Positions 1 to 11,335 of a stretch of 64,000 nt of DNA are shown piece after piece. Origin of the DNA: Isochrysis galbana (lineage: Eukaryota; Haptophyta; Isochrysidales; Isochrysidaceae). The translations under genes were made by a program, and so were the position numbers. The first letter of the stretch is position 1; the number at the start of each line of letters is the position of its first letter. Where the stretch lies: the NCBI GenBank assembly GCA_018136815.1, contig CM030944.1, positions 2,891,834 through 2,955,833 of the forward strand, in the 5' to 3' direction. A model generated the notes under the pieces. That model was not told where the DNA came from, searched no databases, and saw nothing but the letters and a program-made list of their open reading frames with translations.

Positions 1-53
1 CCCAATTCGTCCAACCCTGGGAGCACGGCACTGGACACCAGAAAGCCACCGGG

Positions 54-703
54 TTGTACCTCACCAAAGACCTGCCGCCTCTTCAGCCAACCTGCGTCGT
101 GGATGGCCGTGAGTCAGCCATGGCTAATCTCTCTCCTTCACCGCACCGTGGCGCTCTGCGCAGCCGCACCTACGTGGGCGTAGCTGGAGCGATGGCGATC
201 CAGTGGATGCCTGTTCTTCTTCGGCATTTGAGCCAACAGCGAGACCAGACATCGACGAAGAAATTGTCCGCGTTAGAGCTACTCGCTTGCGCGCGGCGCA
301 GCCTATTGGACCGGCCTTCACTTAGCTCGACCGAGGCTACCGCCTACGAGCCGTGCATGGACGCCGTTCTCGGTGGGCTGGCATGGGAGATTTGTATGCC
401 ATACTTGGATGATGTCGGCGCCTGGTCGACAGGCGTAGGTGACTCGCTGCAGGCCAGGGAAGAGTCGTCATTCCAACAAATGTTACACCGTCTTGATCTT
501 GTCCTGGAACGTCTCATCTGGGCGGGCCTCACTTGCAAGATGTCGAAATGCGTTTTCTTTGCCACTTCGGCTGAATATCTCGGCCACGTTGTTTCGCGTG
601 AAGGTCTTCGGATGGATCCCAAGAAAGTGGAAGCCGTCTCGAAAATCGACCCTACCCAAATCAACTCGATCGAAGCCGTCCGTTCTTTCCTTGGACTACC
701 CCC
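54..703 (+). pseudogene. Ty3/gypsy-type reverse transcriptase fragment, degenerate
   Basis: The frame holds a recognisable stretch of Ty3/gypsy reverse transcriptase from about 346 to 703. It shows a CMDAVLGGL segment, the catalytic YLDD box (about 400-411), then a KCVFFATSAEYLGHVVS segment, DPKKVEAV and VRSFLGL, which is the order in the RT palm and thumb of this retrotransposon class. The fingers region that should precede CMDAVL is not readable in this frame, so the 5' part of the domain is lost or rearranged. Homology stops right after FLGL and unrelated repeat sequence follows; no RNase H, integrase, gag or LTR is visible. This is a dead fragment, and the window edge may hide more of it upstream. 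Family assignment is fairly sure. Confidence 0.75.
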
Positions 704-1241
704 AGTCACCTGCCACCACCTCTCACAAGCCTCCTTCCACCCTTCCGCGCCCTCCGTGCGTCGTACGTCGCGCGTCGATCACCATGCCCGTAGTCACCCC
801 CGAGGAAGGCTTCATGAGCTCCCACCAAGAACCGCATTCCGCGCTAGTTGCCGACGCGCCCTCGCAGGCGATCTCCAAGAGTGAGATCAGCCTTGCTCTG
901 ACAGAAGCAGCGCGCACGGCCTCCCCGGAACCAGTATCTCCGCTAAAGACTAAAGAGGGGCAACTGGGGAAGGGGAAAGGGGGTGATGGTGGTAAAGGTT
1001 GGGTAGTAGGGAGGTACACGAGCATGCTGCCTTACGCCGCACACGTAGCGGAGACTTTTAAGAAGTTTTTTTTCTATTTCGACGCCATGCCTCCGACTCC
1101 GAGTGCGGCGCAACGGACCATGCGCTCAACTGGCCCATGGGTAAGCACGCTCGAGCCGTCTAATTCAAGACGCGCACGAAGCACACGCCAACACTGCATG
1201 CGCAGTCCAATAGCACGCACACTGCCGGACTCCCCACACCG
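704..1241. repeat. Repeat-containing spacer; 783-905 shared with 47925-48055
   Basis: No gene is supported here. The part at about 783-905 closely matches 47925-48055, in the same orientation; both encode, in one frame, a SPSQAISKSEI-like string and stop after a TTGCTCTGACA motif. It is therefore a dispersed repeat abutting the reverse transcriptase relic. The rest holds an A/T-rich patch (1050-1085) and the 3' flank of the unknown minus-strand gene. Confidence 0.55.
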
Positions 1242-4200
1242 TCATTGCTCTGCGCAACGCACCAAGTGGAATCTCCGAGCGTCTCGATCAAAGATAAAAT
1301 GCTCTCTAGTGTCTGGGTTCCGAACCGGGCATCCAACATACCAAAACACCCATCCCTCTCGCAATCCTCGCATCTTCTGCGGCGGTGCGTCCTCAGGGAC
1401 TAATACCACGCCGAGCGCAGCAGCTGCGCGCCGGCGCGACTCCTCGATTGTAGTTGCGGTGTCCTCGGCTGCAAGCGACCCGGCTGCTATGCAATAGGTT
1501 CTCGACTGAGCAAGGCGGGAAGTGGAAATGGCATAGCAACTTGTCGGCTCGCCCTCGCCACACCCCGCATCGCCACAAATAGAAGCCCCAGGGCCGACCT
1601 GCGTGCTGCCATTCCTGTGCATTGACGATTTCATACTGAGCAGTTCGGCGCACATTGCGCGAACAATCCCTGAGGCGACTGGCAGGACGCATTTGTCCGC
1701 TGAAGTGAATGCACTACCTGCGGGACTTGTACAGCCACTCTGCCCTGCTTGATCGCGGTTATCAGGCACAGGCCCTTGCATCGCTCCCTCGACACGTCGC
1801 CATAGCTCACAGTTGAGCTTGGGGGCCCTTGACGGCAACCTATCGCCAGCTATGAGCAAGAAGCCACACGCACGTGCGACGTGGGTGCGAGGAAGTAAGC
1901 CCCATAGAGTGCTCGGCTCGTCCGTAATCGGGGTCGCCGAGCATTCCGACAAAAGGTCAAAGGGGCCGGAGCGGTTGCCACCGCCGTGCTCATTATCGCC
2001 GTCACCGGGGCATCGTGGCAAAAGCCCCCGCTCCCACATTTCCCCCAGGGCACGGCCGACAGCCGCCTCGCTCACGGCGTCGCCAGCGAGCATGGCGACG
2101 CCAGTCGGGACTGGTCTTCCCGGCATGGCAGCCGTTGAGGCCGAGTCATGCGTTGGCAGTATGATGGCCTGGGCAGCACGCAAAAAGGCCCGCTGGAAAG
2201 CCTCGCGAGACGGCCGAAAGTCGTCCCTAGGAAGGGCCTCACAGTCCTGAGACGGATGTAGTTCTTGGGTGGCCGGCAAGTGCAGCAGTCCGCAAAGGCG
2301 CAACGCAGCATCTGCGTAAAGCTTTACAAAGCGCCGCTCTGAGATAGCACGCGACAGAATTAGGCATAGCGCGCAGTGTAAGGCGGCCCAACCAGGATCC
2401 TCCGTCCCTCCACAAGATGCCTCTGCGTGAGGTGGAGCTCCTTCACAACCGCTTTGCGCGCCGAAGGTTCCAAGAGGCCTCGAAGGGCTTGGCTCATCGC
2501 AACCATGAAGGCGGCCTAAGCCAAGCGCGTCCGAACCCGCATCGAGCATGGCCTCGCGGACAGCACATGCCATTTTAGGTAAGATCTTGCCAAAAGTGTC
2601 GAAGGTGAGTTTGTTCAAGAGCGCGCGGATCTCCCGGGCAGTGGAGCGGCGAGCACTAGGCGGTACAACGCGGCACTCATTCATGGTAGCCGGTGCGCTG
2701 GTGGAAAGTTGCCATAAAACTTGACTCTCTGATGCTTCGGCCGCGCCGGCGCCGAGGCCAACACAGTTTATGAGAGGTGCCTGCGCTGCGTGCGCGTCGT
2801 CAATGCCAGCTACGTCGCTCGGTGGCGACTGCACGTCTTCAGGTGACGTTCGGACCAACGTCGCATCTCCATTCCTAGGTTGAATCTCCGCCGTCGCTCG
2901 CAGACTCTTTTGGATGTCGCTCTTCCCGGGGCCTACTGCGGGCAAGAGCCTAGCGTATACTTTCGGCGGCCTACGCACACCACAAGTGGTGGCCCCAGGC
3001 TCGCGATGCGATTCAAATGCAAGCAACGGGCAGCGACGCAATGACGCGTCCACCGCAGGTGAGCCAGTCTTGATTCGGACGGCGTAACCGAGCTCGTGGA
3101 AGGCGGTGCACACCTGCGAGGGAAAGGCAAAAGCACTCATGGAATAGTCAGGTGGGCGGTCTAGCCAACTGTGCATCTACTCGACGGCGGCTCGCTTTCA
3201 CGCACCGAGAGTAGCGCCTCTTTTGCACCCTGGCCACGTTGACCTTGCTTCACCACGAGCCTCTCCACTTGCGCTGCATGAAGCGAACGCCATGCAACCG
3301 CCGCAGGTAGTTTGGCTGCGTCATGCTTCATGTCCACCGCGTAGGCCAACACCGAGATGTAGCCAATCGGTGTGAATGGAGGCGGGAGGCGACCATCCGA
3401 CACTGACGCAGGGACTGGCAAGAGCTTGTTAGAGTTCCCAGTATCATGTTCGTGCGCTTCTGTGGATGAGATGCTTTTTGAAGCTGCACCCCTCTGCTCC
3501 ACCCATTGCATCCATTTGGCTGTCATTTCCTCAACGTGTGGGTGCAGTTCGGCCACGTCGTCACCCAATCCCTCCATAAGTGCTTCTGGCACCAGCACAA
3601 GCTCAAATGCGGCGGCGTGCAACGAGGGCTCCTCGCAAATGTAATGCTCCGCCGCATATCCGCCATCAACGTACCGCTTCGATGAGGATGGGAGCAACAC
3701 AGCGTGCCGCCCCCGGCCCAATGTCACTGGCGCAAATGGGGGCAGGCGACCACAAGCTGAGGCAGTGTTATCGGTATCTGGGAGGCACAGCGCCCACGGA
3801 GGCGAGCGGCCCAACACGCGCGCGTCAACCACTGCCTTGATCTCGGCAAGCTGGTCGATCTGGGATAGTAGTACCGGCGGGAAGTGAGGCCCTGTAATGA
3901 GAGCAGGGTCGTCTGAGGGGCCCTGGGAGGCGACCACCGAGCCATCCGACTGCACCTCGAAGGCTGACAGTCTAGAAATCAGGTGGCCCGGCGCTGCAGC
4001 AGCGATCGCAGACTGGCGCAACGCCGCCACTACGAACTCGGCGATGGCCACGGCGCGCGTGACCGGCGGCTTGGTGGGGAGCGATGAGCCAACGATCTGG
4101 CACGCGCCGAGGCGTAACGCCGACTTGGCCAAGCGCTTGTCGGCAGGTGCAAGGCAAGGAGCCAGGTACAGCAGCCGTGCGCAGGCTGGGAGCGAGAGGA

Positions 4201-4600
4201 AGAGCTGTGCCCATCGCAACAGATGCACCAGCCCAACAGGTGCAGCCCCGGCGGTATCGGCTCGGCCTTCAAGGACAAAGGCGATGTGTGAGCGGCCCGC
4301 ACGCAGCAGAGCCTTCCTCAGCGCCTCGCACTGTGAAGGCAACTTGCACGGCGACGGCCAAGCGCTCCGAGCCAGCGCTGCCGGCTCTGTGGCCCTCTGT
4401 GGCTGTGGAGAATCGGCTTCCCTTGCGCAGCCTAGTGAGACCCACTCCTCAAGGGCGTCTGAGCTGAGAAGCCCTTCCGGTGGCTCGAGGCCGTAGGCGA
4501 CGACTGTGAGCCTGCGCCCCTCGGCGGAGAGCTCGAGCAGCAGCGCCTCGAGCAGCGCGAGCGCGGAACGAGGCACGGCCGAGGCCGAGGCTGCCGCCAT
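1242..4600 (-). CDS. Unknown 1088-aa protein, two exons
   Basis: Two long minus-strand reading frames overlap by 16 nt, and I join them by an intron. Exon 1 is 4600..3206 and ends TCG before a GTGCGTG donor. Exon 2 is 3113..1242, entered through a TTTTGCCTTTCCCTCGCAG acceptor. The intron is 92 nt, both junctions are phase 0, and the product is 1088 aa. The ATG at 4600 is followed by an Ala/Leu-rich stretch. Residues about 1-465 are moderately hydrophobic without clear TM segments. The middle is Cys/Ser-rich and looks disordered. The C-terminus is better ordered (EGWVFWYVGCPV, then FIFDRDARRFHLVRC). I do not recognise a family. A run of about 20 C on the plus strand lies 13 nt upstream of the start. 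The join is inferred from splice signals and frame only. Confidence 0.6.
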
Positions 4601-5590
4601 GCGAGCGGCTTCCCCCCCCCCCCCCCCCCCCCTCTCTCACTCCTCTCTCCTCTTCCACCCTCCCCTCCCATTTCTGCCTTCAGTCTAAATTTAAGCCCTC
4701 GGAGCTGCGAACAGAACCCTACCTAGACCCTAGAGCATGTACATCTACTCTAGTGTTTATGTTTATGGCTTTGTGGCCCAGCCTATTGGGCCCAGTGACT
4801 GTCGTGAGAAGAGCGGTGTAGATCAGAGTAACCATTGGAGGCGAGCTAGCGCAACGAGTCGGTGACGACACCACGTTACCACACCGTACACCGGAGGAGT
4901 ATTAGAACCACTCCTACAAAACAATTCAGGCTGAACACTCACACTCTCCCACTCTCCCACAGCGATATCGACATCGATGTACAAAATCAAACCCTACATG
5001 TGAAAGACAGTCAGTTGGGGTTTGAAAGACTGTATTATACATATGTCTTCGGCCCTCGTAGAAAGACAGTCCAAAGACAGTGGGAAAGACATATATATAC
5101 ATATATACATATATACCGGGGGGGGGCGGGAGCGCGGGAGAGCGGGACTTAAGCCGGGCCTGAAATATATTTCCGCACGGCCGTCAGAGGTCAGAGGCCT
5201 GAAATAGGGTATTTTTCGAAAATTTTGCCGGAAGACCCCCGGTTTTTTTTGCTGATCTCCCCTACCAGAACCCATAGGGAGCTTATTTAGGCCTTCGTTT
5301 GCCCATTACCGATGGTGCCCTCCGCACCCCCCTAGTGAGTGACCGGGCTAGATAGTGCCGCTACCGTGTCGCCGTGCGCCGATCGGTGCCGCCGTGCCGC
5401 CCGTGCCGAGGAGGCTGCGGCTGGCTGCTCCGCCCGCCCGCCCCCGCGCACCTCTGATTCCTCGTCGCTTCCTCATGTGCGCTGCAGGGAAGCGGTCGAG
5501 GATGCCATACTCAACCTGTACGTGGAGATTGGTGACACGTTGAGTGACATCAAGTCAATGAGTCTTATGAAGAAGAAGTTCGGCGGCGTT
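4601..5590. other. Intergenic, homopolymer and TA-microsatellite rich
   Basis: A run of about 20 C starts at 4613, followed by CT-rich DNA to 4680. A (TA)n/(TATACA)n microsatellite lies at about 5090-5117 next to a G-run, and a T-run at about 5244-5251. A frame at 5339-5593 ends in a plausible LYVEIGDTLSDIK segment but has no partner exons or family match, so I do not call it a gene. Confidence 0.4.
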
Positions 5591-5594
5591 TAGT

Positions 5595-5745
5595 CGAAGA
5601 AGAAGCGCGAGGAGGAGGAGGAGGAGGAGGAGGAGGAGGAAGAGGAGGAAGGTGATGAGGGAGAGGAGGAAGAGGAAGCTGTGAGGAGGTTGAGGAGGTT
5701 GAGGGCGAAAGCGAGGAGGAGGAGGAGGAGGAGGAGGAGGAGAAG
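5595..5745. repeat. (GAG)n-rich low-complexity tract
   Basis: Imperfect GAG/GGA trinucleotide repeats run for about 150 nt, purines on the plus strand. They read as poly-Glu or poly-Arg on plus and poly-Pro/Leu/Ser on minus, which explains the long open frames here. No gene is supported. Confidence 0.7.
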
Positions 5746-6162
5746 GCACCCCAAAAGGAGCGATCATGGGTGAGGAATGCACGATTGCGCTTTCGTGGAG
5801 TGAGAGGTTGTGTGGAGTGTTGATATGGTGTCAACCATAAAGTTTGTCCCACATTAATCGGCACAGCGGGCACGCACCTGATACTGAGAGCAGATGTACA
5901 CCGGCGCACCGGCGGCGAGCGCCCCGCGCTACACACATGTCGCGCCATCTCGTGAAGTGTATGAGCGCTTCCTACAGTGAGTGAGTGGGAGACGAAGGAC
6001 GAGAAGGAACAGAGGCAGCTCAGCAGAGGGATGGTGGGCGGTGGGTGAGGGCGTCGAGAACTGCTCACCGGCCACGGCAGTGGTCCGGCAGTGGTCCAAG
6101 ATAATGTGCCACCATGGCCTCGCGACTCCCTCTCCCTCCCGGTCCACCAGAGCCCCTACTCC
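5746..6162. other. Intergenic, nothing recognised
   Basis: Several frames are open but none has a family signature or convincing splice partners. The 3' end contains the left copy of an 18-bp direct repeat (6163-6180). Confidence 0.4.
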
Positions 6163-7071
6163 TCTCGCCTCGCGCTATTGCAACTAAGTTTATACTTGGT
6201 TCACCCATGGCGGGGCACGAGGCCCCCCCTCTCTCCACTCCTCCCCCGCCATGGGGGAGGAACCACCCACTCTCCTGGCATGCCTGATGGCTTGCCAGGA
6301 GCACACTGCCATGCTGGCCCATCCCTCTCCCCACAGGCACGCCTGATTCGCCCGCCCTGGCCTGTCGTGGCCAGCCCATCCCTCTGACCAGCCCCTCCTC
6401 CCCCTGGGCCCCCCTGATCAGGACCCCCCAGCCAGCTCCAGTCGACTGGCAGGGGCTCGAGAGCCAGCGATGGAGAGGCAGGAGGGGCCAGGGCCATGCC
6501 CCAGCCTCACCTGCCCCCTGAGCTGCGCTCCCAGGCCCCTGCTGGCCTCCTGGGGACCTGAAGAGGGGCCACAGGCGCGCGCCATGGGCCCCCGCCGCAG
6601 GGAAGAGAGGAGGAAAAGGGAAGAGGGAGGGGAGGGGGGAGTGGCAGCTCTCCCCTCCGGCGTTTACGTGTCTTCTCGCCCCGTTTGGGTAAGAGAAGAC
6701 GGGGGCGCCAGAACCAGGAGGGAAGGGCCGCGGCTCGCCGCGGCCACTCGCTCTTGCGAGGAGAGATTAGCGTTCTGGGCCCCTATTCATGAGTGCCCCC
6801 CCCCCCCTGCGTTGTTTTTACCCGAAAGGGGTTTTCCCCCAGCGTGGACTCGAGGAGAGGACGTGCTGGGGTGCGCGGGGTCGGTGCGTGCACTGGGGGG
6901 AGGACGAATATCGGGGGGAGGGGGCGGTGCCCCCTCCCCCCGGTAGCACTCGGACACCTGGCTCGTCAGGCATGGCGGGATTCCGGGACGGAAAAGTTGT
7001 GTCCAATTAGCTAGTGGGGTTGGCTAGGATATAACATTAATTATTTTATTTATTCTCGCCTCGCGCTATTG
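6163..7071 (+). mobile_element. S-element copy 1, full length, with 18-bp target duplication
   Basis: The insert 6181-7053 (873 bp) lies between perfect 18-bp direct repeats (TCTCGCCTCGCGCTATTG) at 6163-6180 and 7054-7071. It starts CAACTAAGTTTATACTTGG, has a GC-rich body with short inverted repeats (for example CCATGGCGGGG with CCCCGCCATGG), and ends in an AT-rich tail with TTATTTTATTTA. It has no long convincing ORF. Variable-length duplications near 18 bp plus an AT-rich 3' end suggest target-primed reverse transcription, as for SINEs and LINEs, but no Pol III box was identified. The last ~450 bp match 60450-60950 in inverted orientation; the first ~400 bp match 57890-58195 and, inverted, 46800-47180. 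Confidence 0.7.
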
Positions 7072-7479
7072 TCAGAATTTTGTACAGCCGTTTTGGGCCC
7101 GCTCCACGTGCTGCGACGGTCGTGTGAGAACGACGCGTGCGCGACGGAGCAACGCTGGCAGGGCAGTGTGCCTGCGGTTCTGTCTCACCTGTGGGAGCCC
7201 TGCGGCAGCCCGCATAGTGGCTAGGCCAGATGTGTCGGATCAGCCCGATGAAAGCGGGAGAGTCCTGCCGGCACTTCCCAAAAATAGAACGTCAAACTTT
7301 TAAACTTTTGGCAACGAGGGGTACCATGTACACTCAGCGAGCCTGGGCGGCCGCTTGCCGCCGGATGGCGGCGGCGCGCAGCTCGCTCGCCGGCACCTCT
7401 CTCGCTCTCTGCGCCCGCTCGCTGGGCTGGGCTGGGCTGGCTTGGCCGCTGCTTCGCCATAGTGGGACGGGTCGTTTAT
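7072..7479. promoter_or_regulatory. 5' flank of the sulfotransferase gene
   Basis: Intergenic DNA of 408 nt ahead of the sulfotransferase ATG. It becomes CG- and CT-rich toward the gene. I see no TATA box or other named promoter element; open frames here are low-complexity. Confidence 0.3.
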
Positions 7480-8538
7480 ATGACCCCTCGAAGCGTCGGA
7501 TCGCTCGCAGCCGCCGCCGGCCTCTCTCTCCTCCTCCTGCTATACGGAGGCTCGCTCTCTCTCGCTCCGTCAGTCCAACGGCCGCTCTCCCTCCCTTCCT
7601 CGGCGGGACGGGAGAATACAAGCGTGCAGGGGCAGTCCAGGCCCACTGCAATCGCTCTCTTCGCCCCGCACAAGACGGGATCCACCTTCTTCGTCTCCTT
7701 CCTCCACGACCTGAGCGAGCACCTCGGCATGTGTCTCTTCACCGAGAACGCTGCCTTCATGTACTCGCCTCGCGACCGCACCAAGTGCTCGAGCCCATCC
7801 TGCGGCTACCCGCCGGGCTCGAAGCAGCGGCGCTATCCCAAAGGTGACAGCGGGTGGGGTGAGTGCACCAGCTTCACGGACGAGCGGCTAGAGGAGGCGG
7901 CCGTCTGCATGGACAGGGGGGCGTGCCCACTCTCCGGTGTGGCACACGGCGTGGTCTGGGGGCCCATCCGACTGCCGCCAGCCATGCAGAGTGCTGCTCG
8001 CCACGCCTACGCAAGAAAGTGGATTTGGCATTTGGTACTTCACCAACGCCACCCCCTCGACACTCTCATCTCTGAATTCCACTCGTTTGGCTGGACGCAC
8101 CCTCCCGCACCGGAAGCAAATGCGCAACAACGCCAGGCGCACAACCAACGCCAGGAGAGGATTCGCAACATCAGCGCCGACGACTACGTGACATCGCGCC
8201 TACCAGGACTCCGAGAGCGCTATGCACCTTATCTGACACTGCTTCATAACCCACCCGTGGGTGTCCACATCATTCGGTCGCGGTATGAAGACATGGTGCT
8301 CTTCTTCCCGCATTGGCTTTCGTCTTTTCTTACTCAGTTGGGGGACGCCATACCTCCATGGACACACCAGGCACTTCTGGCCGACCTTCTTCGCGCACAC
8401 TCGCCCGCATTCCAAAGTGATGGTAAGCATAAGCGGGGCGTGCTGCCTGGGGCGCACCTAAAGGAGCTCCAACCGCGCACAATTGTTCAGGCATACCGCG
8501 ACCACACCACGTGGATGGGCGAACTCGGATACACATGA
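7480..8538 (+). CDS. Sulfotransferase, type II membrane (Golgi-type), intronless
   Basis: The 352-aa product would transfer sulfate from PAPS to a carbohydrate or other acceptor, probably in the Golgi lumen. The two PAPS-binding signatures are clear: the 5'-phosphosulfate loop APHKTGSTFF (residues about 62-71) and the 3'-phosphate motif RHPLDTLISEFHSFG (about 190-204), where Arg and the first Ser are the usual phosphate ligands. A C-terminal GKHKRGVLPGAH resembles the KGxxGxW-type loop. Residues 7-30 form a single hydrophobic signal anchor, so a type II orientation is likely. The reading frame extends to a GTG at 7462, but I start at the ATG at 7480, six codons later. No intron is needed, unlike most neighbours. 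The acceptor substrate cannot be told from sequence. Confidence 0.85.
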   Translation: MTPRSVGSLAAAAGLSLLLLLYGGSLSLAPSVQRPLSLPSSAGRENTSVQGQSRPTAIALFAPHKTGSTFFVSFLHDLSEHLGMCLFTENAAFMYSPRDRTKCSSPSCGYPPGSKQRRYPKGDSGWGECTSFTDERLEEAAVCMDRGACPLSGVAHGVVWGPIRLPPAMQSAARHAYARKWIWHLVLHQRHPLDTLISEFHSFGWTHPPAPEANAQQRQAHNQRQERIRNISADDYVTSRLPGLRERYAPYLTLLHNPPVGVHIIRSRYEDMVLFFPHWLSSFLTQLGDAIPPWTHQALLADLLRAHSPAFQSDGKHKRGVLPGAHLKELQPRTIVQAYRDHTTWMGELGYT

Positions 8539-9340
8539 GCGAGATTGTCTCACCAACCTGATATCTCTGCAGCACCGATCACGTTTTCCTAAGCATCGGC
8601 GCGGCTGTACCACTGCGCAATAGCAGCCATCCTAGACTAGGCTTCTTCCTCCTTTGCTCCCCAAAATATCCTCGTCGTAGCCTACCCTTTGCCACTCCCC
8701 AACAACCGTCAACCATAACAATCAATCAAGGACCGACCCACCCCCAAGTACCAAGTACAAAAGTCAAATTCCGTCGAATATGAGATGGACTCGATCTGAG
8801 CCATCGAGCGTCCATAGTTTTAATTTGTGCACATATGGATTTAGTTCACAATATCCGAATATGTATGATATATGTCTATACGTCTTACCTCCCAGCAGAG
8901 CCAACGCCCCCCGATAGCTATCGGGGAGGAATTTTCTCCCGATCGCCAACAGCCCCCCCGATAGCTCTCGGGGGACCGCGAAAATCCCCCGAGAGCTATT
9001 GGGGGATAAGAAAAACCTTTTAATATTCTCGCCTCACACGTGGCAGTGAAACGTTTCCTCGTAGCCACGCCCTCTTCCCTTCCTCACCCTCATTCCCCGC
9101 CTTGCGGCAACTCCCCTCGTGCTCTACTTAGGGGCTCGGGTCATTTGGGGGGTCCGAGCGGAGCGGGGTGCACCTGTCCTCAGCGGCGTGTTCTCAACTC
9201 CCTCCTGTGCGGCTGAGTGACCTGTGACCTGTTTATCAGATAGTTGTGCTCCAGGGTTTCGTTTTTCTGCGTGCTGAGGCGGCTTGCCTTCATTTGGTCT
9301 CCTTGTCCCCGCAGGGTTTCTTCCCCTCCCGTGGGGACTC
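8539..9340. other. Intergenic with a cluster of near-identical hairpins
   Basis: The sulfotransferase 3' flank is followed by three related inverted-repeat blocks at about 8909-9006: CCCCGATAGCTATCGGGG, CCCCCGATAGCTCTCGGGGG and CCCCCGAGAGCTATTGGGGG. The 9005-9035 segment, with TTTTAATATTCTCGCC, resembles 46505-46530. No gene is seen. Confidence 0.55.
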
Positions 9341-9600
9341 TCACCCTACCATGAGCCCCCCCGCGAGCACCCCGAAGGAGAGGCCCAGGAGCACCACGTA
9401 CGCGACGAGAACGGCGTCGCCTTGGCTCGGCATGAGGGCGCGCCCCGAGAAGGCCTGGTAGACGCCCACGCCGAGCACGGCGTAGCCCGTCCCCTTGTGC
9501 GCGACCCGCCACACGGCGCGGCGTGTGGTGCGGGCGGCGGGCGTGCCGCGCACGAGCGCGTTGAGCGGCTGCAGCAGGGCGAGGGCGAGCCTTTTTGTAT
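9341..9600 (-). pseudogene. Cytochrome b561-domain fragment
   Basis: The minus frame reads LQPLNALVRG, then RRAVWRVAHKGTGYAVLG, VGVYQAFSG and a final hydrophobic helix. The PLNA..R, RR..W...H..G pattern is typical of the C-terminal half of cytochrome b561 domains in DOMON/ferric-reductase-like proteins; the His before KGTGY would be a heme ligand. Only about the last two of six helices are present. The 5' side (above about 9600) changes abruptly into K-element-like sequence. The terminal ~65 nt recur in the opposite orientation at 47818-47882. I read this as a captured or rearranged gene piece, not an intact gene. Confidence 0.6.
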
Positions 9601-10297
9601 TTGATGTTGCTGGGCCTTGTGGGTTCAATCTTTACGGGAGCTGAACCCGAACCGATAAGAGGCCTTTTGTTTTCAATCTTTACTTGGGAAGCTGAACCCG
9701 AATCGACACTTTTAGCAATTCTTGGAGGTGGGGAGTTAGTTAATTCCGAATCGACATAAATAAGCTTTGATTGTACGAAGCAGATCATCACGACTCATAT
9801 TTATGATTGTTTTCGCAGTGAATCTCTTGCTCAAGAGAGTGTGTCTCATATAAACCAGTGTGAATGATTTATCAGTCTCGCAAATGGCGTGTAAGGTGTC
9901 TTTAATGTTCGTATTGTGCTTGAAATCGAATGAACGGAATAAGCACTTACATTCGAAAATGTACGTCGAAAACTCTGGGTTCGACTCGTGCAGCCTCCTC
10001 AGGGAGTTGTTGATCCCCCCAGGGTTGATCCCGGCCGGCGGCGGCGGACTGATGTTGTCCAATGCTTCCGCCATAGTCTGCATGGCAGATTTAGAATTGG
10101 CATATGGCGGAAAGAGAGGTGTTATGAATTTTCAAAGTTTTCGTCCATCTTTCTTATGATCCATTGCAATCGCTTGCGTACTACTACATCCTCAGGCGTC
10201 ATTCGTCATTCCAATTATAGGCATGGTTGAGCACTGTGAGGTGGGTGCCTTTGCGTATTTGGAAACGAGGGGTACCAAATGAAGGCAAACGACCTTG
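9601..10297 (-). mobile_element. K-element copy, degenerate, with ORF remnants
   Basis: On the minus strand the element starts at 10297 with AGGTCGTTTGCCTTCATTTG and runs through the same leader and start codon as the copy at 20248. Its first ORF is broken: the EDVVVRKRLQWIIRKMD segment is out of frame with the ATG and soon hits a stop. A second minus frame (10083..9736, 115 aa) begins MAEALDNISPPPPAG and contains DTLHAICETDKSF and MSRDDLLRTIKAYLC. I recognise no family. Two imperfect ~30-bp repeats (CAATCTTTACGGGAGCTGAA-type) lie at about 9627-9710. The element is joined at its inner end to the cytochrome b561 fragment. Confidence 0.5.
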
Positions 10298-11335
10298 CGA
10301 TGTTTGTCGTGAAGTCGTGAATGACCTATAGTGATCGATCGCACCTCCAGATATCAATTAATTAGTGCGAATCGACACATCGTGCTATGCGAGCCTTTCG
10401 GCAAGACCAAGCGTTTTCGCTACGAGGCTGGTGATTTCGCTCAGTTGTAGCCTACCTTTCTCGTTTTCGATGAATACGGGGGTGCTGAGTTCTAGTGGTT
10501 TCTTAAGTTTGGGCTTCCTCCCCTGGGCGGCTTTATGTGTGCGCATGGAGCAGTGCGTTTTTGGCGGGGTGAGGCCCCTAACCAATGTGGCAAACCTCAC
10601 TAGTGTAGACCCTAAGATCGGTATGTAGCGGTACTCGTGTGACTCAAATTCGACTCTACAAAAATCTCTTTAAAAAAATCATCTGAAGATTCCGGGCTAC
10701 ACGCCTACGTACTAGTCCTAGGTTACCCTGTCACTGACACGACACCGCCCTTACATCCCCTCTCTCCACCTCCTCCCTTTTCCGCCCCTGGCACATCGCG
10801 GTCAAGGAAGACTGTGCGCAACAATTTTAGGCCAAGTACGGCGAACACACCAACATCCGAGTCCAATAACGTCGACATCCCGGTCCATCGCCATCGCCCC
10901 GCCCTGTTGGAAACTAGGGGCAAAGAGCAAAGATGTCTCCAAATTGTGGAAATCAATGTCTCCAAATTGTGGAAAGCGCGTATTTTTTTCTGACCCCACG
11001 ACAACGGCCACCTATTGTCTATGCCTATGCTGTCTTTTCCTTTTCGCTGACCCTAAGGCTACTAGCACTACTAGTAGACCGTAATTGTTAGTACGATACT
11101 CTAGAGCGCGATGGGAAGAGCTCGCATATCTTCTCAGCACAGCCGCACGCCCGACCACTCATTCGCACTGAGGACTGGCAACGCATTCGGCACTCGGTCA
11201 ATACGCACGCACAGAGAAAGCAGATTCCCCGCCCTCCCTCCCTCACTTGCCCTTGCCACATGTGCAGGAGAACACAAGCACCCTCGACGTCAAGTCGCGA
11301 CGAAATGACGACGTACGTCAACACATCACCAATCT
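10298..11335. other. Intergenic, short tandem duplication only
   Basis: A minus frame at 10600..10385 (71 aa) has KPLELSTPVFIENEKG but no family match. A 23-bp unit (ATGTCTCCAAATTGTGGAAA core) is repeated in tandem at about 10933-10977. No convincing gene is seen up to the EF-P stop at 11336. Confidence 0.4.

Noticed and set aside
1242-3176. A separate 644-aa gene starting MHSWLDRPP
   Set aside because: Its first 21 codons include a polypyrimidine-CAG acceptor and the preceding ORF ends in a good GTGCGT donor; a 92-nt phase-0 intron joins both into one gene.
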